This document shows positions 27,297-36,548 of a stretch of DNA of 64,000 nucleotides, in pieces; the first letter of the stretch is position 1; each line of letters starts with the position of its first letter. Origin of the DNA: an uncultured Phocaeicola sp. (GTDB taxonomy: Bacteria; Bacteroidota; Bacteroidia; Bacteroidales; Bacteroidaceae); the NCBI GenBank assembly GCA_944320815.1, contig CALUIZ010000015.1:1-64000 (forward strand). Direction: 5' to 3'. Position numbers and translations under genes: made by a program. The notes beneath the pieces were generated by a model. The model was given only the letters and a program-made list of their open reading frames with translations, did no database searches and was not told where the DNA came from.

Positions 27297-28732
27297 AACG
27301 ATGCTTTCGATTCAAAGAATTTTTCTATGTGCTGCTCCCGATGGATGAGGCGGACATTGACATTGAATTTTTCATGCAGATGTTCTGCCACATGCTGTGC
27401 GGAATAGACCGAGCGGTGCTGTCCTCCCGTACATCCGAAGCAGACCGACAGGTGGGTGAATCCGCGTTCGATGAAGCGGTCGACGTGCGTGTCGACCAGT
27501 GCGTCCACATGGGAGAGGAACGCGGTAATTTCCCCGTCTTCCTCCAGAAAGCGGATGACTGGTCCGTCGAGTCCGGTCAGTGTCTTGTATTGTTCGTAAC
27601 GTCCGGGGTTGTGTATCGCCCGGCAGTCGAACACGTAACCCCCTCCATTGCCGTTCGTGTCTTCGGGTATGCCTTTCCTGTATGAGAAACTCATGACCGT
27701 GACGGTCAGTTTTCTCTTGTTGCGTTCATAGGCAAAGCGGGGAAGTTCCGTCATGCGGCGCAGCGTTTCGCAGAGATAAGGATACTCGCTGAAGTCTGAT
27801 TCCAGCAGTTTCCGGAGGTTTCCGATGGCGAACGGGACACTTTCTATGAAGTGTGATTTCTGTTCAAAGTAGCCCCTGAAGCCATAGGCTCCCAGCACCT
27901 GCAGTGTGCGGAACAGGACGAAATGCCGCAGACGGGCGGTGAACTCGTCTTTCCCGATAGCCTTGTATTTCTGGAGCGCGTCCAGATATTCGTCTGCCAG
28001 ATGCTGCCGCACGCTGTCGGGAAAATTTGCCTTTGCCTGCCAGAGGAAAGAAGCCACGTCGTAATAGAAGGGTCCTTTCCTTCCTCCCTGGAAATCGATG
28101 AAAAATGGAGTGCCGTCCTTTATCATGACATTCCGGCTCTGGAAATCCCTGTACATGAACGTTTCTCCGGCCGCATCATTCAGCAGCGTGTCGCACATCC
28201 GTTCAAAGTCATCTTCGAGCGCGTTCTCCTCAAACTCCAGTCCGGTTGTCTTCAGAAAACAGTATTTGAAGTAGTTCAAGTCCCACAGAATACTCCGCCG
28301 GTTGAATGTCACGGGCGGATAGCACCGGCCGAAGTCCATACCCGCTCCTCCCTCAAACTGGAATCTGGGGAGCAGCCGGACGGTCCTTTCAAGCAGGTTC
28401 ATCAGTTCCGTGTCCAGGGTTTCTTTCTGTCGCGTCTGCCGGATGAGCTGGAACAACTGGATGTCGCCCAGATCCTCCTGAAGATAATGGAGCCTGTCAT
28501 CAGAGACGGCATAGACTTCCGGTACGGGCAGTCCCTTTTTCCTGAAATGTCCTGCCATATAGATGAATGCGGCATTTTCTTCCGGTGAGGTGCCGCTGAC
28601 TCCCACGCAGGGGACCGTGCCTTTCAGCCGGTAGTATTTCCGGTTCGATCCGGCTCCCGGAAGTGCTTCCACCGTTTCGGGGAGTTTTCCCGTATATTTC
28701 AGATAAAGTTGTTTCAGCGTGTCTGTATTCAT
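27293..28732 (-). CDS. AmgK-like sugar kinase fused to a RapZ C-terminal domain
   Basis: The 479-residue protein joins two domains. Residues 1 to about 330 are an aminoglycoside-phosphotransferase-type kinase (Brenner-like MYRDFQSRNVMI, metal motif FIDFQGGRKGP) of the AmgK type, which 1-phosphorylates MurNAc/GlcNAc. About 340-479 match the RapZ C-terminal domain (FSYRKGIP, FDCRAIHNPGR, CFGCTGGQHRSV). In E. coli RapZ senses glucosamine-6-phosphate and adapts RNase E, so this domain may add amino-sugar sensing. Start chosen at MNTDTLKQLY. Coupled by ATGA overlap to the MurU-like gene. Regulatory role is inference. Confidence 0.85.
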   Translation of the reverse strand: MNTDTLKQLYLKYTGKLPETVEALPGAGSNRKYYRLKGTVPCVGVSGTSPEENAAFIYMAGHFRKKGLPVPEVYAVSDDRLHYLQEDLGDIQLFQLIRQTRQKETLDTELMNLLERTVRLLPRFQFEGGAGMDFGRCYPPVTFNRRSILWDLNYFKYCFLKTTGLEFEENALEDDFERMCDTLLNDAAGETFMYRDFQSRNVMIKDGTPFFIDFQGGRKGPFYYDVASFLWQAKANFPDSVRQHLADEYLDALQKYKAIGKDEFTARLRHFVLFRTLQVLGAYGFRGYFEQKSHFIESVPFAIGNLRKLLESDFSEYPYLCETLRRMTELPRFAYERNKRKLTVTVMSFSYRKGIPEDTNGNGGGYVFDCRAIHNPGRYEQYKTLTGLDGPVIRFLEEDGEITAFLSHVDALVDTHVDRFIERGFTHLSVCFGCTGGQHRSVYSAQHVAEHLHEKFNVNVRLIHREQHIEKFFESKASL

Positions 28733-28752
28733 AAAAAAGGATGATTGGTGTC

Positions 28753-28760
28753 CAAAGATA
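28753..28760 (-). promoter_or_regulatory. promoter of the kinase-MurU pair (-7 box)
   Basis: Minus-strand TATCTTTG about 20 nt before the start. The rest of 28733-28978 has no gene I can support. Confidence 0.55.
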
Positions 28761-28978
28761 CAACATTCAGCTTGAATATACCTGTACGGGAAACACATAT
28801 TTTTATGCTTTGCGGAAGCTGCATTCAAACAGACGGCTGTTCAGGTTCAGGCAGCCGCTTGTCTGGTCTCAAATAACCGCCTGTTTTGGGAAGGCTGGCG
28901 GATGCCGTTCGTCTCGTATTTGCTTTTTATTACATTGAGCTTGTAGCAAGGCAGTGATTTAAAAAAAAACAACAGACA

Positions 28979-30037
28979 TTATTGCATCAATCCACCTTCA
29001 ATAAAGAAAACGACTTCATTCAACCGTTGTTTATTGTTTTTTTCGTCTTTAAAAACCGCAGGAATATGTAACACGTTATCTTGAATCAGATTATCCATTA
29101 AATACCACATAACCTCATGATAAAGAATCACTATTGCAACTTTTTCATTATTTATATCATATTGAGCTGCTATATTGCTACAGTTATTTTTGAGCTCTGA
29201 AGAAATGGAGTTAACCAGTTTCTCTATAACTTGGTGAAAACAATCTTGCTGTTTTGTGATTATAGGAAATTGTATTTCTCCATCACTGTTTGTCAAGCCA
29301 TAGGGAATCAGTTGTGATATGAGTTTTGGATTTTTTATTCTTCCATATCTGGATATTTCATCTGCACTGTTATTCATCGTGTTACTGCTTGGTGAGACTT
29401 CACTGTTGAGATAGGTCAATATTAAGTTCATGTCTCCGAAACCATTTGTTCCGAATTTAAGATCTTTGCGTGGTTCATATAAAATCCAGTAACAACCACT
29501 CCAACCTGCATGGTTGTTTATATCATCGAATAAAACCAGTCTAGTCCACATCCTACCATCCAAAAGATATGAGAACACTAAGGAAAGTGCATTATTCTCG
29601 AATCCCATATCTTTTATTGTCTGTACAAGAGAAACAAAATCATTCTTTGTTTTTGCATACATTGATTTTGCAATCTCCTTACTAATAATTCTTAACGAGT
29701 TGGTCTGTTCTTCGTCAAGAATAGGAATTGTGCATTTCCATTTTCCTTTGGTTCTGTCAATTAGTCCTCCTACTTCCAATAATAATAATTGGCTGTCAGA
29801 ACACTTGACTCCCATCTCAAGAAGTTCATTTAGGGTGTGAGGCGTTCGTAGATTATACATTATTTCCCAATTATTGTCTGCAAGAACATAGTCTTCCGGC
29901 TGATGTCCACTTACAGCGACGAATTGCGTAGCTTCCCACTTCTCATAAGGTCGGACATTGGTCTGGGCTTGAATTCTTGCTAATGAGATTGATAGCAGAA
30001 AGATTGTTGAAACAGAAAGTTTGAATTTGTCCATCAT
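28979..30037 (-). CDS. unknown exported protein in AT-rich island
   Basis: I do not recognise this 352-residue protein. It has a signal peptide (MMDKFKLSVSTIFLLSISLA to about IQAQ) and no lipobox. Residues about 60-105 (LRTPHTLNELLEMGV and LLLEVGGLIDRTKGKWKC) read like a winged-helix segment, odd for an exported protein. Other parts are Asn/Ser-rich, with NNHAGWSGCYWILYEPRKDL and a C-terminal helix ending IEGGLMQ. Base composition is clearly more AT-rich than the flanking genes, suggesting transfer. It has its own -7 box and no partner gene. Function unknown. Confidence 0.75.
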   Translation of the reverse strand: MMDKFKLSVSTIFLLSISLARIQAQTNVRPYEKWEATQFVAVSGHQPEDYVLADNNWEIMYNLRTPHTLNELLEMGVKCSDSQLLLLEVGGLIDRTKGKWKCTIPILDEEQTNSLRIISKEIAKSMYAKTKNDFVSLVQTIKDMGFENNALSLVFSYLLDGRMWTRLVLFDDINNHAGWSGCYWILYEPRKDLKFGTNGFGDMNLILTYLNSEVSPSSNTMNNSADEISRYGRIKNPKLISQLIPYGLTNSDGEIQFPIITKQQDCFHQVIEKLVNSISSELKNNCSNIAAQYDINNEKVAIVILYHEVMWYLMDNLIQDNVLHIPAVFKDEKNNKQRLNEVVFFIEGGLMQ

Positions 30038-30112
30038 AAGAAATTTAATTTATAGTTTAGTGTTTATTCGTTTTTTTAAAGTATTCTGTTCGTCTCTTAT
30101 ATTTTAGGGCTG

Positions 30113-30120
30113 CAAATATA
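30113..30120 (-). promoter_or_regulatory. -7 box of the unknown exported protein gene
   Basis: Minus-strand TATATTTG, giving a 5' leader of about 70 nt. Confidence 0.5.
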
Positions 30121-30580
30121 ATGAAAGAGCCATTCATGAGCGTTATGAACGATTCTTTTTTCTATGCATAACATTTCACGCAGGTAGGGAAACCATGCTG
30201 TGCAAGATGGTAGGTTAAACGCACTTTGCAGTTGCATTGTCTGCCTATCTCTGCCTATCTCTTTAAGTATCTTGTTGCAACTGCCTTTGTTCGGGACGGG
30301 GAAATGAACGTACTTCGCATAATTCACTCCTTTTTGGGTTACAGAATTAGTTCTTGGTGAGTTACCGACAGCTATGCAAATCGATGTATAATGCTGGAAA
30401 TAGCCTATTAGCAAGAAATATACACTTGTTGCTGGAGTAACGAGGTGGTAACTGAACTTCTGCACTGTTTGACCTCGAAGTGGTTTTTCGTTGGCTCTGT
30501 CCCATAGAAGGAAAAAGCGTAACGAACGCTCTATCAGCTAATTCACTACGCTTTGCCTAAATTTACTTTTTCGCTATGTG
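30121..30580. other. AT-rich non-coding stretch, possible dispersed-repeat remnant
   Basis: About 460 bp between the unknown gene and the AraC gene without a convincing gene. It contains a tandem duplication ctgcctatct-ctgcctatct (30241-30261) and an aaaaagcgt/acgctttg-type inverted repeat near 30513-30554. A 122-codon minus-strand frame (30097-30465) has no recognised domain and overlaps the promoter of the neighbour; I treat it as non-coding. Confidence 0.4.
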
Positions 30581-30581
30581 T

Positions 30582-31439
30582 TTATTTTAGTTTCTCCCTG
30601 TATTGTGTGGGGGTCATGCCCGTTATCGCCCTGAAATGTCGGTTGAACGGGGTGATGGATTCGTATCCGCACACCGCACTGACCTGGGAGATGTTCATCG
30701 TGCCGGCAGAAAGGAGCTTGCAGGCATAGCCGATCCGCATTTCATGGATGAATTGGGTGAGGGTCTTTCCTGTGCTGGCTTTGAAATATCGGCAGAACGA
30801 GGCGGGCGACATGGCCGTGAACGACGCGACATCGGCCAGTCTGACTTCTTTTGTGTATCGCTTGCTGAGGTAAGTGATGATTTTTCCCAGTTTCTTGTCC
30901 GTGAAGGCCGACGCGTCGGGACTGTAGTTTGGGGACGCTATGGCCTGTTTTCCCCGCAGGGCCGAGAGCGACTGGAGCAGGGAGAGGATGTGGATGATTT
31001 GTGCCACGCCTTCCGTCCGGGGAATCTGTCTGACGGTTTCCGTTATTCTGTCCGTCAGCCTGAAACGGATGCCGCGTCGGGCTTCTTCCAGCAGATTGCG
31101 TATGGAATTGAACTGGATGTAGTGGGAGAAGGAATATTGCATGAAGTCTTTCTCGAACTGGATGATGATGCCTTTCACCCTGAACGCTTCATTTTCCGCG
31201 TCTTCCCGGAAGGTCTGCATGCAGTGGGGGAGGTTGGACCCGAACAATATCGCTTCGCCGCTGCCGTAGTCGGTGACATTGTCGCCGACAAGGCATTGCC
31301 CTCTGCCTTGTTCCACAAAGATGAGTTCGTATTCGCTGTGGAAATGCAGGGGGTAGGTGAAACGCGGATAGTTGAAGGTGCGTGCCTTGATGGGGTTTGT
31401 CCGCGTGATGTCCAGCTGTTCGTTCAATAATCTTTTCAT
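30582..31439 (-). CDS. AraC-family regulator of the hexuronate genes
   Basis: Predicted activator, 285 residues. Cupin half: FTYPLHFHSEYELIFVEQGRGQ (near 28-48 as two adjacent motifs); AraC DNA-binding half: VRLADVASFTAMSPASFCRY with ISQVSAVCGYESITPFNRHF, ending PTQYREKLK. It is divergent from the mannonate/fructuronate reductase and UxuA genes, so it probably responds to a hexuronate intermediate. The -7 box (31444-31451) is only five bases from this ATG, so either the transcript is leaderless or translation begins further in. Paralogue of the mannan regulator at 5615. Confidence 0.87.
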   Translation of the reverse strand: MKRLLNEQLDITRTNPIKARTFNYPRFTYPLHFHSEYELIFVEQGRGQCLVGDNVTDYGSGEAILFGSNLPHCMQTFREDAENEAFRVKGIIIQFEKDFMQYSFSHYIQFNSIRNLLEEARRGIRFRLTDRITETVRQIPRTEGVAQIIHILSLLQSLSALRGKQAIASPNYSPDASAFTDKKLGKIITYLSKRYTKEVRLADVASFTAMSPASFCRYFKASTGKTLTQFIHEMRIGYACKLLSAGTMNISQVSAVCGYESITPFNRHFRAITGMTPTQYREKLK

Positions 31440-31443
31440 GGTG

Positions 31444-31451
31444 CAAAAATA
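31444..31451 (-). promoter_or_regulatory. -7 box of the AraC gene, abutting the start codon
   Basis: Minus-strand TATTTTTG followed by caccATG. Confidence 0.5.
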
Positions 31452-31452
31452 C

Positions 31453-31491
31453 GCAAATCATTTGCAAATATCTGCACATTCCTGCATTTTG
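31453..31491. promoter_or_regulatory. candidate AraC operator in the divergent region
   Basis: Contains the palindromes gcaaatcatttgc (31453-31465) and atttgcaaat (31460-31469), then ctgca twice at a 10-bp step (31472 and 31482). Such helical-turn spacing is typical of AraC sites. Confidence 0.35.
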
Positions 31492-31499
31492 AATCCCGT

Positions 31500-31507
31500 T
31501 ATTTTTG
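31500..31507 (+). promoter_or_regulatory. -7 box of the reductase-uxuA operon
   Basis: TATTTTTG 48 bp before the ATG at 31555. Confidence 0.55.
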
Positions 31508-31554
31508 TGCAGTCAATTTAAAATACAGTACAATACAAAAAGATTATTGAAACT

Positions 31555-32370
31555 ATGAACGAATTGTTTAGCATTGCCGGCAAGGTGGCGGTGATTACCG
31601 GTGCCGGAGGGGTGCTGGGCGGAAACATTGCCCGGCATTTTGTGCAGCAGGGAGCGAAAGTGGTGGCCATCGACATCCGTCAGGAACAACTTGACAAACG
31701 TGTGGCCGAGTTGAAACAGTATAGCGAAGATGTAATCGGCATTCTGGGCAATGTGCTTGACGTGGAAAGTCTGCAGAAAGTGGCGGACGAGATTGTGGAA
31801 AAATGGGGACGTATCGACATCCTGCTGAACATTGCAGGAGGGAACATGCCGGGAGCCACTTTGGACCCTGACCAGAATTTCTATGACATGGACATCGCTT
31901 GTTGGGAGAAGGTGACAAACTTGAATATGAACGGAACCGTTTATCCTTCGATGATTTTCGGCAAGGTAATGGCGCGTCAGAAGAGCGGTTGTATCGTGAA
32001 CGTGTCTTCCATGGCTGCATACAGTGCGATTACACGTGTGCCGGGCTACTCGGCTGCAAAGACTGCCGTGGCGAACTTCACTCAGTGGCTGGCCAGTGAG
32101 ATGGCACTGAAGTATGGCGATGGAATCCGCGTGAATGCCATCGCGCCGGGATTCTTTATCGGCGACCAGAACCGCCGCGTGCTCATCAATCCGGACGGCT
32201 CACTCACCGACCGCAGCCGGAAGGTGCTGGCAAAGACTCCCTTCAAGCGTTTCGGTGACATCAACGAACTGAACGGTGCGGTGCAATTCCTTTGCAGCGA
32301 TGCGGCAAGTTTCGTGACCGGTGCCATGTTGCCGATTGACGGCGGATTCAGTGCATTCAGTGGTGTGTAA
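31555..32370 (+). CDS. SDR-type D-mannonate oxidoreductase (fructuronate reductase)
   Basis: Interconverts D-fructuronate and D-mannonate with NAD(H) in hexuronate catabolism. The 271-residue short-chain dehydrogenase has cofactor motif TGAGGVLGGNIA, NIAGGN, the catalytic Ser in VNVSSMAA and the YSAAK Tyr-Lys pair, then the C-terminal TGAMLPIDGGFSAF. It is not the classical long-chain UxuB but the SDR form common in Bacteroidetes. Substrate is inferred from the adjacent UxuA gene 24 bp downstream. Another sugar-acid SDR activity is possible. Confidence 0.82.
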   Translation: MNELFSIAGKVAVITGAGGVLGGNIARHFVQQGAKVVAIDIRQEQLDKRVAELKQYSEDVIGILGNVLDVESLQKVADEIVEKWGRIDILLNIAGGNMPGATLDPDQNFYDMDIACWEKVTNLNMNGTVYPSMIFGKVMARQKSGCIVNVSSMAAYSAITRVPGYSAAKTAVANFTQWLASEMALKYGDGIRVNAIAPGFFIGDQNRRVLINPDGSLTDRSRKVLAKTPFKRFGDINELNGAVQFLCSDAASFVTGAMLPIDGGFSAFSGV

Positions 32371-32394
32371 TTTAAAATAAAGGAGAGATACATT

Positions 32395-33570
32395 ATGATG
32401 GAAAAAACATGGCGTTGGTTCGGCAAGAAAGACAAGATAACGCTTCCGATGCTCCGTCAGATAGGAGTGGAAGGAATCGTCACGGCCTTGCATGATGTGC
32501 CGAACGGTGAAATCTGGACAGAAGAGGCAATCAATGATCTGAAATCGTACATCGAGTCGTATGGACTCCGTTGGTCGGTGGTGGAAAGTCTTCCCGTGTG
32601 TGAAGCAATCAAGTATGCTGGTCCCGAACGTGAACAATTGATTGAGAACTATAAGGTGAGTCTCGCCAATCTGGGCAAATGCGGCATAAAGACGGTTTGC
32701 TACAATTTCATGCCGGTCATCGACTGGGTGCGCACCGACTTGGCTCATCCTTGGGCGGACGGAAGTACGTCGCTTTATTACGACCGCATCCGTTTCGCTT
32801 ATTTTGACACGAGGATTCTCCAGCGTGCAGGAGCTGAGGCAGACTATACGGAAGAAGAGCTCCGCAAGGTGGCCGAACTCGACAAAGTGATAACGGAGGC
32901 TGAAAAAGACGAACTGATTGATTCAATCATTGTCAAGACACAGGGATTCGTGAACGGCAACATCAAGGAAGGGGACAAGAATCCGGTTGCCATATTCAAG
33001 CGTCTGTTGGCTTTGTATGACGGCATAGACCGCGATACGCTGCGCGAAAACATGCGCTATTTCCTGGCAGCAATCATGCCGGTGTGCGAAGAGTACGGAG
33101 TGAACATGTGCGTGCACCCCGATGACCCTCCTTTCCAGATTCTCGGTCTCCCGCGTATCGTGACCAATGAGGAAGATATCGCGTGGTTCCTGAATGCGGT
33201 TGACAATCCGCATAATGGTCTGACATTCTGTGCCGGGTCGTTGAGCGCGGGCGAACACAACGACACTCGCGAATTGGCGCGCAAGTTTGCCAAGCGTACA
33301 CATTTCGTGCATCTGCGGAGCACTGCGGCTATGCCGGGAGGGAACTTCATCGAAAGCTCTCACCTGCAGGGACGCGGACATCTGATTGATCTGATCCGCA
33401 TTTTCGAGACGGAAAAGCCGGGACTCCCCATGCGCGTGGACCATGGCCGTACGATGCTGGGCGATGAGGACAAAGGTTACAATCCGGGCTATTCTTTCCA
33501 CGGACGTATGCTGGCTCTCGCTCAGGTGGAGGGTATGATGGCCGTGATAGATGATGAACTGAAAAAGTGA
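32395..33570 (+). CDS. uxuA: mannonate dehydratase
   Basis: Dehydrates D-mannonate to 2-keto-3-deoxygluconate in glucuronate breakdown. The 391-residue TIM-barrel protein begins (M)MEKTWRWFGKKDKITL and shows UxuA marks: GVEGIVTALHDVPNG, VCYNFMPVIDWVRTDL, GVNMCVHPDDPPF, LTFCAGSLSAGEHND, THFVHLRSTA and MRVDHGRTMLGD, with the metal His/Cys residues among them. ATG at 32395 or 32398. In an operon with the reductase; the long stem-loop after the stop ends the transcript. Confidence 0.95.
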   Translation: MMEKTWRWFGKKDKITLPMLRQIGVEGIVTALHDVPNGEIWTEEAINDLKSYIESYGLRWSVVESLPVCEAIKYAGPEREQLIENYKVSLANLGKCGIKTVCYNFMPVIDWVRTDLAHPWADGSTSLYYDRIRFAYFDTRILQRAGAEADYTEEELRKVAELDKVITEAEKDELIDSIIVKTQGFVNGNIKEGDKNPVAIFKRLLALYDGIDRDTLRENMRYFLAAIMPVCEEYGVNMCVHPDDPPFQILGLPRIVTNEEDIAWFLNAVDNPHNGLTFCAGSLSAGEHNDTRELARKFAKRTHFVHLRSTAAMPGGNFIESSHLQGRGHLIDLIRIFETEKPGLPMRVDHGRTMLGDEDKGYNPGYSFHGRMLALAQVEGMMAVIDDELKK

Positions 33571-33580
33571 AGAATCTTTG

Positions 33581-33640
33581 AAGATGAAGAGTGAAGAGGG
33601 ATTCTTTATCCTTCACTCTTCATCTTTTCTTTTAAATATT
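33581..33640 (+). terminator. uxuA terminator overlapping the uvrA 3' end
   Basis: 16-bp perfect stem aagatgaagagtgaag/cttcactcttcatctt (33581-33596, 33611-33626) followed by T-rich sequence. The right arm encodes the last residues of the convergent uvrA gene. Confidence 0.8.
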
Positions 33641-36386
33641 GTCCTGTATAGGAGGCGGCGCATTCGGCCACTTCTTCCGGTGTGCCGGTCACGACCAGAT
33701 TTCCGCCCATCTCACCACCTTCAGGACCGAGATCGATGATGTAGTCCGCGCATTTGATGACATCCATGTTGTGTTCGATGATGACGATCGTATGTCCGCG
33801 GCTGATGAGCGCGTCGAACACATGAAGAAGTTTCTTTATGTCATGGAAATGCAGTCCTGTAGTCGGTTCATCGAATACGAAGATGGTCGGCTGGGCCTTT
33901 TCGATGCTCAGGAAATAGGCCAGTTTCACACGCTGGTTTTCACCTCCCGACAGAGTGGAGGATGATTGTCCCAGTTTGATATAACCCAATCCTACGTCTT
34001 GCAGCGGCTGCAGTTTCTTCACGATTTTCTTCTGGTTATGCTCCGTAAAGAATTCAACGGCCTGGTTGACGGTCATTTCCAGTATGTCGTAGATGTTCTT
34101 GCCCTCGAACTTCACTTCCAGTGTCTCTTTCTTGAAACGCTTCCCATGGCATGATTCGCATTCCAGTACAAGGTCGGCCATGAACTGCATTTCTACGGTC
34201 ACCGTACCTTCTCCCTTGCATTCCTCACAGCGTCCGCCTTCTGTGTTGAATGAGAAATAACCGGCTGTATAGCCCATTTGCTTTGACAATGGCTGGTCGG
34301 CGAACAGCTTGCGTATCTCATCGTATGCCTTGATGTAGGTGACGGGGTTGCTTCGTGAAGACTTTCCTATCGGGTTCTGGTCGACGAACTCGATGTCGCT
34401 TATCTGACTGATGTCACCTTCCAGTGAAATGAATTCACCGGGACGGTCGGCTGTCTCGCTGAATTCTCGCTTCAGTGCCTTGTAGAATATGTCACGCACC
34501 AATGTGCTTTTTCCTGAACCGCTCACTCCGGTCACCACAGTCATTACATTGAGAGGGAAACGTACGTTGATTCCTTTCAGGTTGTTTTCCCTCGCCCCTG
34601 TGATTCCGATGTAGTTGTTCCATGAACGGTGCGTCTTGGGACGTTCGATGGTTTCTTCTCCAAGCAGATACTTCACCGTATAGCTGTCGCTTCCCGGTTT
34701 GAGGTCTTTCATGTCTCCTTGGTAGACAATCTCTCCTCCCAGCCGTCCGGCATTTGGGCCGATGTCGATGATATAGTCGGCCGCACGGATGATTTCTTCA
34801 TTATGTTCCACCACGACCACTGTATTTCCGAGTTGTTGGAGCTGTCGCAAGACTTTTATCAGCCGTGTCGTGTCGCGGCTATGGAGGCCGATGCTCGGTT
34901 CGTCGAGAATGTAGAGTGACCCCACCAGACTGCTGCCTAGCGAAGTGGCCAGATTGATGCGCTGACTTTCTCCACCCGATAAAGTGTTGCTCATGCGGTT
35001 GAGCGTGAGATAGCCCAGGCCTACATCGTCAAGGAAAGTCAGGCGGCTGTTGATTTCATTCAGAAGTCGTTTGGAGACCATGCGGTCGTGTTCGTCCAGA
35101 CGGAGAGTACGGAAAAACTCTTTCAGCTGATAAACGGGCATTTCCACCAGTTCAGAGATATTTTTCCCTCCTATCCGCACATAGTTGGCCTCTTTTTTCA
35201 GTCGGCTTCCGTGGCAAGTGGGACAAAGGGTCTTGCCTCTGTATCTTGCCAGCATCACTCGATATTGGATTTTATATTGGTTCTCTTCGAGCATCTTGAA
35301 GAAGGAATCTATGCAGGCCTTGTCGCGCGGACCATGCCAGAGATAGTCCTTCTGTTCCTGTGTCAGTTCGTAATAGGGAGTGAAGATGGGGAAGTCGTGT
35401 GCGGGAGCTTCCCGGAGGAACTCGTTGAGCCATTCGCCCATTTTCTCTCCTCGCCAACAGATTACAGCTCCGTCATATACACTCAATGCCCGGTTCGGTA
35501 TGACAAGATGTTCGTCTATTCCGATAATCTTTCCGAAGCCCTCACAGGTGGGGCACGCTCCGATGGGAGAGTTGAATGAGAACATCTGGTCGCTCGGTTC
35601 TTCGAATTTCATTCCGTCCGCCTCGAATTTGGTGCTGAACGAATGGAGTTCCGTTGTCCCGTCGGGCAGATAGAAGCGCAGCAGACAGGTTCCGTCGCCT
35701 TCGTACATAGCCGTTTCCGCCGAGTCGGTCAGGCGGCTGACCGCATCCTTGCTGTCATCACAGCTCATTCGGTCGACCAGCAGATAGACGGTGTCCTTTT
35801 CATTATAGGCATAGTCTTCGATACGTGTCATTTCCCCGTTCACTTCCAGACGGGTGAATCCCTGTTTCATGTCCATGTCGAGCTGCTCGGGAAATGAACG
35901 TCCGTCGCGCGGAAGTATGGGAGTGAGCACCGTGTAGCGCATTCCTTTCGGGTGGGCCAGCATGCAGTTCACAATGTCCTCCGGGCTGTCCTTTTTCACC
36001 AGTCTGCCGCTTACGGGCGAATAGGTTTTTCCTATGCGCGCGAAGAGAAGACGGAGATATTCATAGATTTCGGTCGAGGTGCCTACGGTAGAGCGCGGGT
36101 TGCGGCTGATGACCTTCTGTTCGATGGCGATGGCAGGTGGAATCCCCTTGATGAAGTCGCATTCCGGTTTGCTCATTCTTCCCAGAAACTGACGGGCATA
36201 TGCGGAAAGACTCTCCACATAACGCCGTTGTCCTTCTGCATAGAGCGTGTCGAAAGCCAGCGATGACTTGCCGGAACCCGACAGACCTGTGATGACGACC
36301 AGTCTGTCGCGCGGAATGTTTACGTCGATGTTCTTCAGGTTGTTTACCTTTGCTCCCTTGACTGATATGTAGCTGCTTTCCGACAT
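33606..36386 (-). CDS. uvrA: excinuclease ABC subunit A
   Basis: DNA-damage recognition ATPase of nucleotide excision repair. The 926-residue protein has two ABC ATPase halves: first Walker [21 protein letters not shown], second [19 protein letters not shown]. Signature motifs [14 protein letters not shown] and [14 protein letters not shown] are present. Cys zinc motifs: [16 protein letters not shown] and the pair [16 protein letters not shown]. Start at [20 protein letters not shown] (36386); the ATG at 36416 would add ten residues overlapping the promoter. Divergent from the GHL10 gene. The C-terminal codons lie in the uxuA terminator stem. Confidence 0.96.
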   Translation of the reverse strand: MSESSYISVKGAKVNNLKNIDVNIPRDRLVVITGLSGSGKSSLAFDTLYAEGQRRYVESLSAYARQFLGRMSKPECDFIKGIPPAIAIEQKVISRNPRSTVGTSTEIYEYLRLLFARIGKTYSPVSGRLVKKDSPEDIVNCMLAHPKGMRYTVLTPILPRDGRSFPEQLDMDMKQGFTRLEVNGEMTRIEDYAYNEKDTVYLLVDRMSCDDSKDAVSRLTDSAETAMYEGDGTCLLRFYLPDGTTELHSFSTKFEADGMKFEEPSDQMFSFNSPIGACPTCEGFGKIIGIDEHLVIPNRALSVYDGAVICWRGEKMGEWLNEFLREAPAHDFPIFTPYYELTQEQKDYLWHGPRDKACIDSFFKMLEENQYKIQYRVMLARYRGKTLCPTCHGSRLKKEANYVRIGGKNISELVEMPVYQLKEFFRTLRLDEHDRMVSKRLLNEINSRLTFLDDVGLGYLTLNRMSNTLSGGESQRINLATSLGSSLVGSLYILDEPSIGLHSRDTTRLIKVLRQLQQLGNTVVVVEHNEEIIRAADYIIDIGPNAGRLGGEIVYQGDMKDLKPGSDSYTVKYLLGEETIERPKTHRSWNNYIGITGARENNLKGINVRFPLNVMTVVTGVSGSGKSTLVRDIFYKALKREFSETADRPGEFISLEGDISQISDIEFVDQNPIGKSSRSNPVTYIKAYDEIRKLFADQPLSKQMGYTAGYFSFNTEGGRCEECKGEGTVTVEMQFMADLVLECESCHGKRFKKETLEVKFEGKNIYDILEMTVNQAVEFFTEHNQKKIVKKLQPLQDVGLGYIKLGQSSSTLSGGENQRVKLAYFLSIEKAQPTIFVFDEPTTGLHFHDIKKLLHVFDALISRGHTIVIIEHNMDVIKCADYIIDLGPEGGEMGGNLVVTGTPEEVAECAASYTGQYLKEKMKSEG

Positions 36387-36412
36387 GTCTTTTCCCTTTC
36401 TTGGTTGAATGT

Positions 36413-36462
36413 GCAAAGATAACCACTTTTTTTAGAATCTTCTGTATTTTGGTTATCTTTGC
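36413..36462. promoter_or_regulatory. divergent promoters forming a 13-bp inverted repeat
   Basis: TGGTTATCTTTGC occurs on the plus strand at 36450-36462 (for the GHL10 gene) and identically on the minus strand at 36425-36413 (for uvrA). Both contain the -7 box TATCTTTG. Confidence 0.65.
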
Positions 36463-36548
36463 GAACCGCTAGTCTTCATGTGGAGTGAGGAAAGTGCAGG
36501 AATGTGTGTGATATAAGAAATGAACAAACTTTAGCCGTTTAATAGAAA

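Noticed and set aside
30097..30465. 122-codon minus-strand frame
   Set aside because: Unlike a normal protein in composition, contains the neighbour's -7 box, and coincides with repeat-like sequence.
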